Assembly (NCBI GenBank): GCA_030144725.1
Contig: JASKMD010000009.1
Span: 4,006,312-4,070,311 of the forward strand
DNA: 64,000 bases
Direction of reading: 5' to 3'
DNA from: Haematococcus lacustris
Taxonomy: Eukaryota > Chlorophyta > Chlorophyceae > Chlamydomonadales > Haematococcaceae
Positions 54,436-64,000 of the stretch are shown here, piece after piece. Every line of letters begins with the position of its first letter. Within the stretch, counting starts at the first letter, position 1. The notes beneath the pieces are model-generated. The model was given only the letters and a program-made list of their open reading frames with translations. It did no database searches and was not told where the DNA came from. The translations under genes and the position numbers were made by a program.

Positions 54436-54666
54436 ATGGGGCGCAGCCTGCGGCGTGCTCAGCTCCAAGCCCTGGTAACCTCACCAAGGGCTGGCTATCT
54501 GCACTGCCCTAACGGCCTAGAAGCCATAGCAAGGAGGGCTAAGGACATTGCCCAGGAGGTGCAGGCCGAGAATGAGTTGCTGATGACCGAGGCTCAGTTG
54601 CAACAGGCTATTGAGGAGGTCCTTGATGCTAAACTGCACGACCTTGAGGTTGTGTTGTCTGGTTAG
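54436..54666 (+). CDS. Hypothetical coiled-coil segment, possible last exon
   Basis: 76 codons after a polypyrimidine tract and CAG (54403-54405). The second half is a charged amphipathic helix (RRAKDIAQEVQAENELLMT ...). Not recognised. It sits where the right part of W3 would continue, so it may be transposon-encoded or a host exon beyond the element. Confidence 0.35.
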   Translation: MGRSLRRAQLQALVTSPRAGYLHCPNGLEAIARRAKDIAQEVQAENELLMTEAQLQQAIEEVLDAKLHDLEVVLSG

Positions 54667-55033
54667 GTCGTATTCTGGGCTTTCCTCGGGACTCGAGTAG
54701 TGAACCAGCAGATATCAAGAATGTAAGCAATCTAGGGAAGCGCTCACCGCCATCATCCGCGCCACCACCCCAGCTAATGGGACAATAGCGTCCTTTTCAC
54801 CAAATCAGTAATTTGGCAGCCAAAACTACAGCCAGCTACAACATATGAAAACAGTAGTGGGTGGTCAAGGGGGTTACAACCTTTGAATTGAGTCATGCCC
54901 AGATTAACGTCGTTAGGTGTAACGTCGCATGATGACCGTAGCTGTGCCTCACCCTTGGGCTTGCACGCGGGGACTTGCCGCTAGACCTACAATGTGTTGT
55001 TAACTGCGCCAACTCCTTTGATTATAAGCACGA

Positions 55034-58000
55034 ATGTCCAAGAAGATTCTTGTGATCGCAACCTCCGCGGACAAGCTGAGCGATGGAAAGGAGACGGGCT
55101 GCTGGTCAGTGACTGCTTGGCGGGGCTAAGAGATTCGAAGCTGATGCTTCTAGAAGTACACTAGCAAGACATCTGTGTGCTGTGTCTTTGGTCTATTCCA
55201 AGTTCTGCATGTTGTTGGATGGAAACCTAAAAGCTGGCATGTTGGCAGTACTCTTGGCCCTGGTAGTATAGATTGACTACCGCTGTTCGCCAGCTTGCAA
55301 CGACAGGATGGAGGAGGTGGCTGCACCTTACTTTGTTTTCACGGAAAACGGCTATGAAGTCACGATCGCCTCTATCAAAGGAGGTAGGCGTGGCACATTG
55401 ACCCCCTGACCCGGCTGGTGCCTGGGTTTGACTGGCTTGACACAACATGCCTTCCCTGACCACAGGCGAGATTCCCTTTGACGAAGTGAGTTCAGCTTAC
55501 TCCTCAACAAGCTAGCTGCAGCAATGCTGTCTGATGCCTGACATGCCTGTCTGTAGACACTCTGACAGTTAGGGAAGTGTGAGCACTGCACACACCACAC
55601 TCCAGCCTCGTCACAGCTGACTGCAGTGGGACCACGATGGGATAGCTGGACCCAGCTGTACTGCTAGAGCAGGGTAGGGTAGGGTAGGGTTGGGTAGGTC
55701 TTGCGTGGCTGCTGGCAGCTCACTCCAGCTTAGTGTGTGCTGCACCCGCCTGCTGCTGCCGGCCTGCACCGCTAATATATGGAATTCATGCAAGCAGTCA
55801 GCCTTGCTTCAGGGTATGCCCGCCCCTCCCTCCCCATCACAGCAAACATGTCTGCCTGTTCCCTTGTGCCCTTGTGGCCCGTAGGCCTCTCTGAACCCGT
55901 GAGTCAGGCAGTGGAGCGGGGCAAGGGCCCTGGCAGGTGGCAGCCGACCTCCACCTGGCCCAAGGGGTTTGCTGAACTCCAGCTGTGGGCTGGGCCAGCA
56001 GCAACAGCTGCAGCCATGCAGCCAGCAACAAGCCAGTGGGGCCAGCAATAGCAAGCGGCAGTTGAATGAGTGCTGGCAGGAGTGTGGTGAGGGGTGGCGG
56101 CAGGCGAGCAGAGGCATGCTGGTGCAGGTACAGGCTTATGGGTCCATGGCCATCTTTGGCCAGCTGGCCTATGTGCTGGGCCATGGGTGCGTGCATGCAT
56201 GCATGCATGCAGGTTTGGGTTAGGCATCTGGTGCTCTTCATGGGCAGATGCATGGGTACAGCATCAACATTTGCAACATACCACCACAAACGCACCCTGC
56301 CTGCTGGTTGCTCCCTCACTACCGTTGCTGCTGCTGCTGCTGCTCCTGCTCCTGCTTGCTGCCAGGCCCTTCCTAACCAAGGAAGCTGAGAAGTTTGTTC
56401 TCGATGGTGAGTGGGTGGAGAAGGCTGGCTGCCACCTTGACCCTGGCTCTGGCTTGGTCATTGACACTAATGCCTGCACCACTGGCCTGAGGCAAAGGCC
56501 CCGCTTTTGCTTGCAGCCACCAGACCAGACCAGACGTTTCTTCTTCTTTCACCCTCTGCCCTTTGCCACCTCCTCCCCCTCAGCCTCTTCTTGTGTGGCA
56601 GATGGTCCTACATCAGCAGCAGCAGCAGCGGTGGCAGCAGCAACGGTGGCAGCAGCTGCAGCAGCAGCGGCAGCAGCTGCAGCAGCAGCAGCAGGGGCAG
56701 CAGGGGCAGTAGCAGCGGCCTCACCCCCTTTCCATGCATCCCACTTCCACTACCCCTGTGCGACCCAGCTGCCCATGTGTGACCCACATGCCCTCAGCCC
56801 ATCCTCTGCTGCTGCTGCCCTTGCTGCCTGCCACCTTGCTGCCGCTGCTGCATACTGCAGACAACTGCATGAAGCTGGTGACGGAGTCCAAGGCCTTGGC
56901 AGATGTGAATGTGCTGGACTATGACGCTGTGTTCCTGTAAGAGAGGGGCGAGGGGCCATCACATCACCACCGTTGTCATCAGCATCATCGGATGCAGCAG
57001 CAGCAGCAGCACTTGCCATTTGCCATTTGCTGACACGTGGCTGGCAGGTAGGGAGGTGGGAGAGCAGCTCCACTGGCATTGCTGGCATTGACAGCATCCT
57101 ATAGCACCAGCAGGTCGGATCATCACTTGTGGAGGTGAAGGATGGATTTGCTGATCCCAATACAATATAGTTATACAATATAACATTACGTTCCCAATAC
57201 AATACATTGCTGTTCCCAATTGTAAATGTAAATGTAAATTCCCAATACAATACATTGCTGTTCAAAGCTACAGTCACAGCCTCTTGAGAGTCCTCAAGCT
57301 TTGCACGCGTGCGGAAGTGGCATCAAGGAATGTATGTTGCTCTGGTGATGGCTCTCACAAGCAGGAGGCCTGCAGGCAGACCCTAGTGTCTGAGTCAGAG
57401 TCTCTGAGTCAGAACAATCCTGTCCAACTTACATGACAGTCGTCTGTTTGGAGTCTGTGTCTCAGTCGCTGAGCCTCTGTGGCAGCCTTGTAGGTGTGCT
57501 GCCCGTCCTGTGTGCTTCTCACACTGCTTGTCTGCAGGCCAGTTTCTGAGTCTGAGTCTCTGAATCTCTGTGGCAGCCTTGTACATGTGCTCTCTGGTCC
57601 GCAGGCCAGGCGGTCACGGCACAGTGGTGGATTTCCCTGGCAGCGAGGCCCTAGCCCAGGCCCTGGGCAGCATGTGGGAGGCAGGTGAGGGAGGCAGGGG
57701 CAGTGGCACCAGAGGGGGTAGGGGCAGGGGGCCTAGGGAGGCCCAGGACCTCTGCCGGTACCTCCCTAACCCCCCTGGGGTTGCGAGCGGCAGGAGCAAC
57801 TGTGTGGGCTGGACTATGTGAGAGGTGGTTGTGTGAAGGAAGGCAGGGTTAGGGGTTGTGAGCGGCAGGAGCTACAGTGTAGGACACTAGCTGGACACTA
57901 GGTGGTGGGAGGTGGAGGGACGGGTGAGGGGCTGAGGTAGGGGAAGGCAGATGAGGGAGCCCACCAGGTTGTGGTTGAGCAGGGCCCCCCAGGTCAGTCT

Positions 58001-60718
58001 ATAGGCAGGTAGTGGTGTCATGAGGGACGTGGGGAGGTGCAGGGGCATTGGCATCGCTGAGGAGGTTAGTGTGAGCTTGCACAGGACCTTGCACCGGGCC
58101 TTGACCTTGACCTGTACCCAGCGTGAGCTTGGCAAGGCTGAGGAGGTTGAAGGTGAGGGTGAGGGTGAGCTTGACTGTGATCTGGACTTTGAGGTAGGAG
58201 GCGAGGGTGAGGGTGAGCTTGCAGCAGTGAGGCGGCGTTGTGCCCTCCCTGGGTGCAGGCAAGGTGGTGTCCGCTGTGTGCCACGGCCCAGTGGGGCTGG
58301 TGGGCGTGAAGACGGCGTCAGGGGAGGCCCTGGTGAAGGGCAGGAAGGTGGGTGGGCCAGGAATTAAGAGCGCTGGGCTGCTTCATGGCATGGCCATTGG
58401 GGTTGTAAGACAGCCACATGGAGCAAGTGGGTCAGTCAGCAGAGAGCTCCCTGCCCAGCCGCCCCTCCCTGCCCTTGAAAGTATTGTCTTGCACCAAGTG
58501 CAAGCGGCGCATGCCAAGGCTGGGTGGTGGGTGCAGTGCGTGTGGTGGTGTGGTCGTGGCAGGGGTCCGTCGCCCCAGCTAGGTAGCTTGATGATGGCAA
58601 GTGCAAACCTGCAAGCATCCAGCGTGTGACTAGGAGCTGGCCTGCAACCGAGTATGTGGGTAGGGGTAGGGGTAGGGGTAGGGGTAGGGGTAGGGGTAGG
58701 GGTAGGGGTAGGGGTAGGGGTAGGGGTAGGGGTAGGGGTAGGGGTAGGGGTAGGGGTAGGGGTGAAAATGCCATGTATCAGAGGTTGCCATGCGTTGTGA
58801 ACAGTGTGTGAGCAGTGTATCTGCCACCCCTGCACCAGAACGCCATGCTGCTGCGGCGGCGCCACAGGTCACTGGGTTCAGCAACTCTGAAGAGAGGGCC
58901 GTGGCAAAGGAGGACGTGGTCCCCTTCCTGCTGGAGGACAAGCTCAAGGTAGGCTCCTGAGGGGGGAAGGGGGCAGGGGCTGGCCCTGGCATGTGGGGGC
59001 TGGGGCTGGGGTCAGGGGCACCTGGGGTGGGTATGGGCCCACAGGCACGTCTGCCTTGCACTCCACGCTAATCCCCCCTTCCCCCATCCCTCCATTCCCC
59101 TGCAATCAGCTTCCACCGAGGCCTGTGACGCTGCTTATGCTCGTCAAGGTGCATTCTGCAAGCACTGCTGCATGCTTAACACAGCAATGAGGAACCTAAC
59201 AGCATGAAAGCTGACACCTTTCAGCGATTTTGGACTGCAACCAAGAAAGTCTGACAGCTGTACTAGGGCAGATGCACCAGGGTTCAGAAGCAGGGCAGGG
59301 TTAGGGTTGTGTGTCAGCGCAGACATGATATTCTGCAGGGGAAAGGGCAGGCGGACCCGGCCGCGCCAGCTTTATGTTCTCGATATGCCGTAGATTATGT
59401 TAACTGCCCTCTCTGATTTCGTCTACCGTAGTGATACGCCTTGTTGGTGATACGCTGATTTGGTGAAAACCCAAAACCGGACCCAACGACCATATCGGCA
59501 CATACTTAGTGACAGCGCCTGGCTCAAACATTGAAGTGATACGTGTTTGGTGACATTCTATTCTCAATACATCTACTAAGCCAGAGGCTGCTAAGTGCCA
59601 CACCTAGCAATGCTAAGTGCAACACCCATCAACCTCTTGAGCTGCAGCATCTATGGGTTGGAAGATCGAGGTCAGCAAGCTCTGTTTCAGCTTTGGCGCC
59701 ATCTACCATGGAGTTACCGTACTCTCCCTTTTGATTCGCGAGGCCTCGAAAACTATAATTAAATACTCTTTCCCGATCCCAGAAAAACATTGTTTACTTT
59801 TTCCCGATGCAAAAGTTGCAGCAAAACACAACTTTGACAACGTGGGTGTGCTTATAAATATTCAAGACAGCCATTCCTTGCATGACATGTCAATCCTCCG
59901 TGGACACTTTCTGCACAAGTCACCAAGTCAAGCCACCCCATCACCAAGTCACAGCCACTGTGCAAGGGCCATCTTCGTGTTGGTCAACCTGGCGTGGCAG
60001 CTTTTCGGCTGCGTCGTCGGCACTGATGCCACGGACCACGAAGCGGTCCATCGCAGCACCATTCACGTCGGCCAAAAATCACATTGTTTACTCGTTCGCG
60101 ATTTCGCGAGGTCACAAAAACGATTCGCGGACGCGAATCAAAAGGGAGAGTACGGTATGGTGAAGTTGAGGGTGCTGCTACAGATTTGGTGACAGCCGCA
60201 TCCTCAAACAGTTGGTGATACAATTTGGGCTGGTGACGAATTGAGCTGGTGAAATCACTAGCAAGGCGTATCGCTATGGGTACCATCATACATCTAATCT
60301 ATATACTGTAGTGATACGCCTTGTTGGTGATTTCACCAAATCAATTCGTCACCAAATTGTATCACCAGTTGTTTGAGCATGACATTTGGGTTTTAACCAA
60401 ATCAGCGTATCACCAACAAGGCGTATCAATACGGTATATTCTGTAACCAGTATTTATGTTTACTGTCCTCTTTGACTTCATCTACCATCATACATCTAAC
60501 CTATATATATATATTCTGTAACCAGTATTCACGTCCTAATCTAACCCTCAAGCCGGCGCATCGACACCCAATTGTTCTCGCAGGAGCTGGGAGGAAGCTA
60601 CGAGAGCGGCGCTGACTGGGCTCCGTGCGCTGTGCGCGACGGCCGGCTGGTCACCGGCCAAAACCCGGGCAGCAGCGCGGCGTGCGCAAAGTTGGTGGTG
60701 CAGGTGCTCAGCGAGTGA
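55034..60718 (+). CDS. DJ-1/PfpI family protein, Hsp31-like (GATase1-like fold)
   Basis: Exons 55034-55104, 55307-55383, 55466-55485, 55885-55898, 56366-56406, 56861-56936, 57605-57684, 58259-58347, 58868-58948, 60584-60718; every phase agrees, 227 aa, the usual length of single-domain Hsp31-like proteins. Landmarks: MSKKILVI...TSADKL start, [36 protein letters not shown], the nucleophile elbow AVCHGP (Cys134-His135), VTGFSNSEE, and a C-terminal LVTGQNPGS. Relatives act as glyoxalase/deglycase-type enzymes or redox chaperones, usually cytosolic; no targeting sequence is seen. Exon 4 is a 14-nt micro-exon. Intron 9 (1.6 kb) holds two MITE-like insertions. Poly(A) candidate TGTAA at 61061-61065. 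Confidence 0.94.
56600..56712. repeat. CAG/GCAGCA-rich tract, intronic
   Basis: Imperfect CAG repeats in the DJ-1 gene intron between exons 56366-56406 and 56861-56936. Confidence 0.8.
57157..57262. repeat. A/T-rich short repeats (CCCAATACAATA and TGTAAA)
   Basis: Three to four CCCAATACAATA copies and a TGTAAA triplet in a DJ-1 gene intron; notably AT-rich compared with the surroundings. Confidence 0.75.
58655..58763. repeat. (GGGGTA)n hexamer microsatellite
   Basis: About 18 perfect units in a DJ-1 gene intron, G-rich on the coding strand. It is internal, so not a telomere. Confidence 0.96.
59424..60282 (+). mobile_element. TA-flanked TIR element E1 (59426-60280)
   Basis: Ends CCGTAGTGATACGCC and, inverted, CCCATAGCGATACGCC. 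TA dinucleotides flank both sides and the empty duplicate site lacks the 855 bp. An interior open frame of 179 codons (59653-60192) has no recognised domain. TA target duplication suggests Tc1/mariner-type mobilisation (inference). Confidence 0.82.
60304..60436 (+). mobile_element. TA-flanked MITE E2 (60306-60434)
   Basis: 129 bp, ends CTGTAGTGATACGCC and GGCGTATCAATACGG, TA on both sides. The longer inverted repeat includes CCTTGTTGGTGAT. It shares both ends with E1 and is absent from the neighbouring duplicate. Confidence 0.87.
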
Positions 60719-61845
60719 TGATGGCTGAGATGATACTGATGGCGAACACTGCATAAGCTGTCAGGCTGCTTGGCCGCCCTCCCTCTCTAGGCAAACAGAG
60801 AGCGCCGACCAGTTAGCCGCTTCAAGACTGACTCGTGAAAGTGATTCTTGAAACCCCAATTGGTCTTTGTCCCTTGGCTTACCACCTGATGTAGGTGGTG
60901 GGTGCTGCCTGCACGGCTGCCGTGATGCAGCCATAGCAACACATATGAATGGGTTGGGTGAGGGACCAAACACTGTACTCAATCACGTGCACAGGGGCAT
61001 CTGAGCTATGGTACGATTGTTGATGTGACGTGGGTGCTGGGCCCCCCCTCCCCCTCCTCCTGTAAGAGTACACGGTTGCACAGTAGGATACATGAACAAA
61101 TGCTGGTTTTCTTTTACATGAAGTGCCACGTTGCTGATGACGTTGTGTCTCACTGTATGATGTCGGTAGGTTTTAAGCGAGTTGTTGTAGTGTTGAAGTG
61201 AAGAACGCAATTACGGGAGTCCTTTGGATACGGAACACTGTAAGAAGTATTTGCTTCACGGTCACAGTCGGATTGTCTCCAGCACCTACGGTCCTACGGT
61301 CCTACACGGTTCCATGCGGATTCGGTCGTTGTTGCTTTACAAGCAATAGTAAGTTAGCCTTAGCGGTCCTTAGCTCCAGCGTTAAGCTGAGACCTAGCTG
61401 TAGTTCTGTTGGAAGAGCACGGGCAGACGCGGACACCAGTTCAGGGTAGTTACATTGATCTGCCACAGCTGCTAGCGCGCAACCTTGCGCCTACACAGTA
61501 AAGCACATAATTTGAACAGGCCTGATTTGGCCGTTCTCCCAATGTCTCCCTTCAACACGCACGCTTCCTTTCATACACGGTCTTTGGAGGTTACAACGAT
61601 GGTGTGAGTCGGTTTGAAACGGATCAACGCGTTTGGTCGGCGGAAATATGGCTGCCGCCGGTCACGCCCGTTTGAACCCTACCGGCTGTTAAGGTCCCGC
61701 GTGCACTAGCGCGACGAGTTACCCGTGCGAGCTCGGCCCTTCTAGAAACCTTGGTGGGTACACGATGTAGCACAGTTAGTGCGCTTCGATCTTCTGCTGC
61801 CCTTTGGCCGCGGCCTTGCGTCGAAAGTATTGTTTCTAAGCGCTC
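60719..61845. other. 3' flank of the DJ-1 gene and unassigned sequence
   Basis: TGTAA at 61061-61065 is the likely poly(A) signal of the DJ-1 gene. A 42-bp segment at 61407-61448 (from CTGTTGGAAGAGCACGGGCA) recurs at 63061-63102. No gene is supported. Confidence 0.5.
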
Positions 61846-62322
61846 ATGTCATTTTTTCGGCCTCATGTGCCCAGGTGCTACCGCACACCACCAGCCCCTA
61901 TGGCCAAACCGGCCACTGGTGCTTCTCGGCAATCCAGCTTGGCTGTAGACAGAGAAGGCGAGAGGGCCAAAAGGCTCTTGGCAGCTGCTGATGCTTACCT
62001 GAAGGTCAAGAGGGGCCAGCCACAGCCATCCATACCAGCTGTGGCCCGGGAACATGGCGTTCCATATGCCACCCTCTACAGAGTCATCAATCGGGGTGGG
62101 GTGATTGCAAAACGTGGGCGCCCAACTGCTTTGTCAGCTGTGCAAGAGGAGCAGCTGCGGGACTTGGTGGTGAGGGGCCAGCAGCAGGGCGTGGGGGTCA
62201 CCAAGACGGCATTGCTTGCAGCCGTGAGGACAACACAACGGGTCATGGGGCGCAAGGGCAAGGTGGACCTCTTCAAGGGGAAGGCCCCTGGCAAGAAATG
62301 GCGCCAGGGGTTCATGCGGTAA
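61846..62322 (+). CDS. Pogo/CENP-B-like DNA-binding ORF (truncated transposase)
   Basis: 158 codons. The middle is a psq-type helix-turn-helix (IPAVAREHGVPYATLYRVI), then KRGRPTALS and the CENP-B/pogo-style ending GKAPGKKWRQGFMR, where the second DNA-binding domain would finish. The frame stops there and no DDE domain follows, so this is a transposase N-terminus, a domesticated DNA binder or one exon of a longer gene. The start may instead be ATG 61900, at MAKPATG. Confidence 0.62.
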   Translation: MSFFRPHVPRCYRTPPAPMAKPATGASRQSSLAVDREGERAKRLLAAADAYLKVKRGQPQPSIPAVAREHGVPYATLYRVINRGGVIAKRGRPTALSAVQEEQLRDLVVRGQQQGVGVTKTALLAAVRTTQRVMGRKGKVDLFKGKAPGKKWRQGFMR

Positions 62323-63508
62323 TGAGTTATAATTTATTTACTTGAAGCATATAATAAAATACCGATAACAATACATGTCGGGCGGCATGTGAAAAGAGCG
62401 TGCACTTGAGAAGTGGCGTACACCCCCTAGACAAGGATGACATGCTAGCAGCAGCAGCAGCCAGCATGGAGGGTGGCAAGCAGCAACCAGCCTTTGAACC
62501 CTTGAACCCTGGACAATCGACGCTGCAATGTTGCGTGTTACAGCTCAGCAATCAGCCCCACTGCAGCCCAGCTTACGTTTCCCAGCAGAGGATAGGTTCT
62601 ATATCAAGCATGGGGTGGTTGCTGAGGCAGCCAAGAAAGCTGCAAAGGCCAGGAAGGGATCTTGCAAGTAGCTTGATTGCATGTGCATGTGCACAACTTC
62701 AAGTGCCTATGGACTGCTACTCGGTAATGTTTTTGACCAGCTGCTGGCCTTGCTAGGGGCAGTGGGATGGGTAGCAACATCAACAAAAGTTTTGGTACCA
62801 GTCATTGTGTAGGTGGATAGAGGCGACGGCATGTTCACATTGGAGGACTTGCAATGCAAAACTGGATTTTTGGGGGTAGGGTACTAAAACATGTGATATC
62901 TTGGCAGCTAGTAGGCCTAAGGAGACAATGAAAGGCACAGTGGAGAGGTGTTATAAAGAGCTGCACGGCTATGTGCTCGGCTTTCACAATGGTACTGGAT
63001 TGAAGTGGCACGGGGCCTTGAACAATAAAAGATGTTCAAATTAGAAACCTTACTGTGTACCTGTTGGAAGAGCACGGGCAGACGCGGACACCAGTTCAGG
63101 GTGCCTACGACCGCCGGGTGTCTGCCCTAAATACGGCAGTCACACTCGCACTCATCGCGGCCGGGCCGCTGGCAGGCACACCCTACAATCCCGGTGCTTG
63201 ATCTCAACTGCACCGGGAGGGTATGCAACTAACACTCCCACTCAGAGGTCTGGCTAGGTGAGAGCAACAACTTTGCGCTTCCAACAACTGTTTAAGCAAG
63301 CGACTGGCGGTCAGCAGGCATGCAAGCCTGAGCCAAGCAACAACTGCGGGCAACTTCTCAGTTTATGGCAAAGCACACCATGCTGAGACTAACAGGCTGT
63401 TAACAGGCATGCAGGCCTGTGCCTAGAACCCTTCCATACTCCAGTCCTGATGAACATTACAGGCTGGATACCCCAGGCTGTTTCAGATCAGATAAGACCT
63501 GTGCCTGT
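62323..63508. other. Unassigned sequence with possible copia LTR (63062-63405)
   Basis: 63062-63405 starts TGTTGGAAG and ends TGTTAACA in plus orientation, giving TG...CA borders of copia type. It lies just downstream of the copia pol frame on the minus strand, where a 3' LTR is expected. There is no clear polypurine tract and no second full copy, so this is tentative. The rest shows no gene. Confidence 0.35.
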
Positions 63509-64000
63509 TCAGCTGAACACTCCACATCCTTGCTTGCCCATGTTGAACTGGACCGCTGCCAAGGGCTTGGTAAGGATATCTGCCAGCATACTGGAGGTGT
63601 GGCAGTAGTGAAATGCTACCTCACCCCTGCTGATGCGCTCTCTGACAAAGTGATGGTGTACGTCAATATGCTTTGCTCGTGAGGTGGCCATGGGGTTGTG
63701 CAGAAGCTGAATGGCTGCCTGATTGTCACAGCCCAGGTGCACACAACTGGCATCCAGCTGCAGATCCCTCATGAGCTTGCGCAGCCACAGCGCCTCCTTG
63801 GCTGCGCTGGAAGCTGCCATATACTCTGCTTCTGCTGTTGACATAGCCACAGTCGGCTGGAGGCGGCTGGACCAGCTAATGGCACCCCCATTCAGAGTGA
63901 AGATATACCCAGTGGTGCTTCTGGCTGTGTCCTTGTCCCCTGCATAGTCTGCATCAGAGAAGCCCTGCAGCCCTGACACACCACCAAACAGGAGTCCTTG
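63509..64000 (-). CDS. pol: Ty1/copia pol, C-terminal RNase H (partial, runs off the window)
   Basis: The open frame continues to the window edge. It contains SDADYAGD, the TGYIF ... ISW block, [28 protein letters not shown] and ADILTKPL, which are the conserved RNase H landmarks and end of copia Pol proteins. The stop is at 63511-63509. This places a Ty1/copia element extending beyond the right edge. Confidence 0.94.
   Translation of the reverse strand, partial: QGLLFGGVSGLQGFSDADYAGDKDTARSTTGYIFTLNGGAISWSSRLQPTVAMSTAEAEYMAASSAAKEALWLRKLMRDLQLDASCVHLGCDNQAAIQLLHNPMATSRAKHIDVHHHFVRERISRGEVAFHYCHTSSMLADILTKPLAAVQFNMGKQGCGVFS

Larger units (their letters stand above)
59385..60530. repeat. Tandemly duplicated AT-rich target, left copy carrying two MITE-like insertions
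   Basis: The right copy, about 60447-60530 (TTTATGTTTACTGTCC ... CATCTACCATCATACATC ... TATTCTGTAACCAGTATT), is uninterrupted. The left copy has the same order but is broken after TCTA by 59426-60280 and after CTATATA by 60306-60434. Confidence 0.85.

Noticed and set aside
58655..58763. Telomere (GGGGTA repeats)
   Set aside because: Internal, short, flanked by DJ-1 exons on both sides; an intronic microsatellite.

Overview
This is nuclear DNA of a green alga, most likely a chlamydomonadalean (Haematococcus-like). The evidence is spliced genes with many short exons and good GT/AG borders, high GC, very abundant G/C-rich micro- and minisatellites in introns, UGUAA-type poly(A) signals, plastid-type genes, and nested LTR and DNA transposons. 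There is no bacterial operon structure. The genus is an inference from the flavour of the sequence, not a database result.

Six protein genes could be rebuilt exon by exon from homology and splice phase. (1) 297-10310, minus: a 13-exon DEG2-type Deg/HtrA homologue whose catalytic His and Ser positions are replaced and which carries one frameshift. (2) 12394-19419, plus: TFIIF alpha (RAP74), 14 in-phase exons; it is divergent from gene 1 across a 2-kb spacer that holds 1.3 kb of pure CCCCG-type repeat. (3) 38600-42111, minus: a two-KH-domain RNA-binding protein with Gly-rich and polyQ tails. (4) 42948-45671, plus: a secreted Cys-rich LysM protein, divergent from gene 3. (5) 48714-50313, minus: a plastid-type membrane protein with its 5' end unresolved. 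(6) 55034-60718, plus: a complete 10-exon DJ-1/PfpI (Hsp31-like) protein.

The rest is mobile DNA. Near the start a hAT transposon (1828-4053, 8-bp target duplication) sits inside an intron of the Deg-like gene. At 21289-23264 lie C-terminal remnants of a Fanzor/TnpB-like nuclease family. At 25311-34763 there is a three-level nest: an inverted-repeat retroelement remnant, split by a TIR transposon, which is itself split by a young Ty3/gypsy chromovirus (25925-32207, identical 299-bp LTRs, 5-bp target duplication). The same TIR transposon family, which makes 7-bp target duplications, recurs at 1-288, 46859-48081 and as a nested cluster at 51187-54380. Two TA-flanked MITE-like elements lie in the last intron of the DJ-1 gene, with an unoccupied tandem copy of their target beside them. 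The right end holds a pogo/CENP-B-like DNA-binding ORF and the 3' end of a Ty1/copia pol.

Two dispersed fragments of the DJ-1 gene (10517-10556 and 49163-49236) share the same leader of about 30 bp, which suggests gene-fragment mobilisation. Stretches without a call (about 19.4-21.3, 22.1-25.3, 34.8-38.6, 60.7-61.8 and 62.3-63.1 kb) show no gene I can support.
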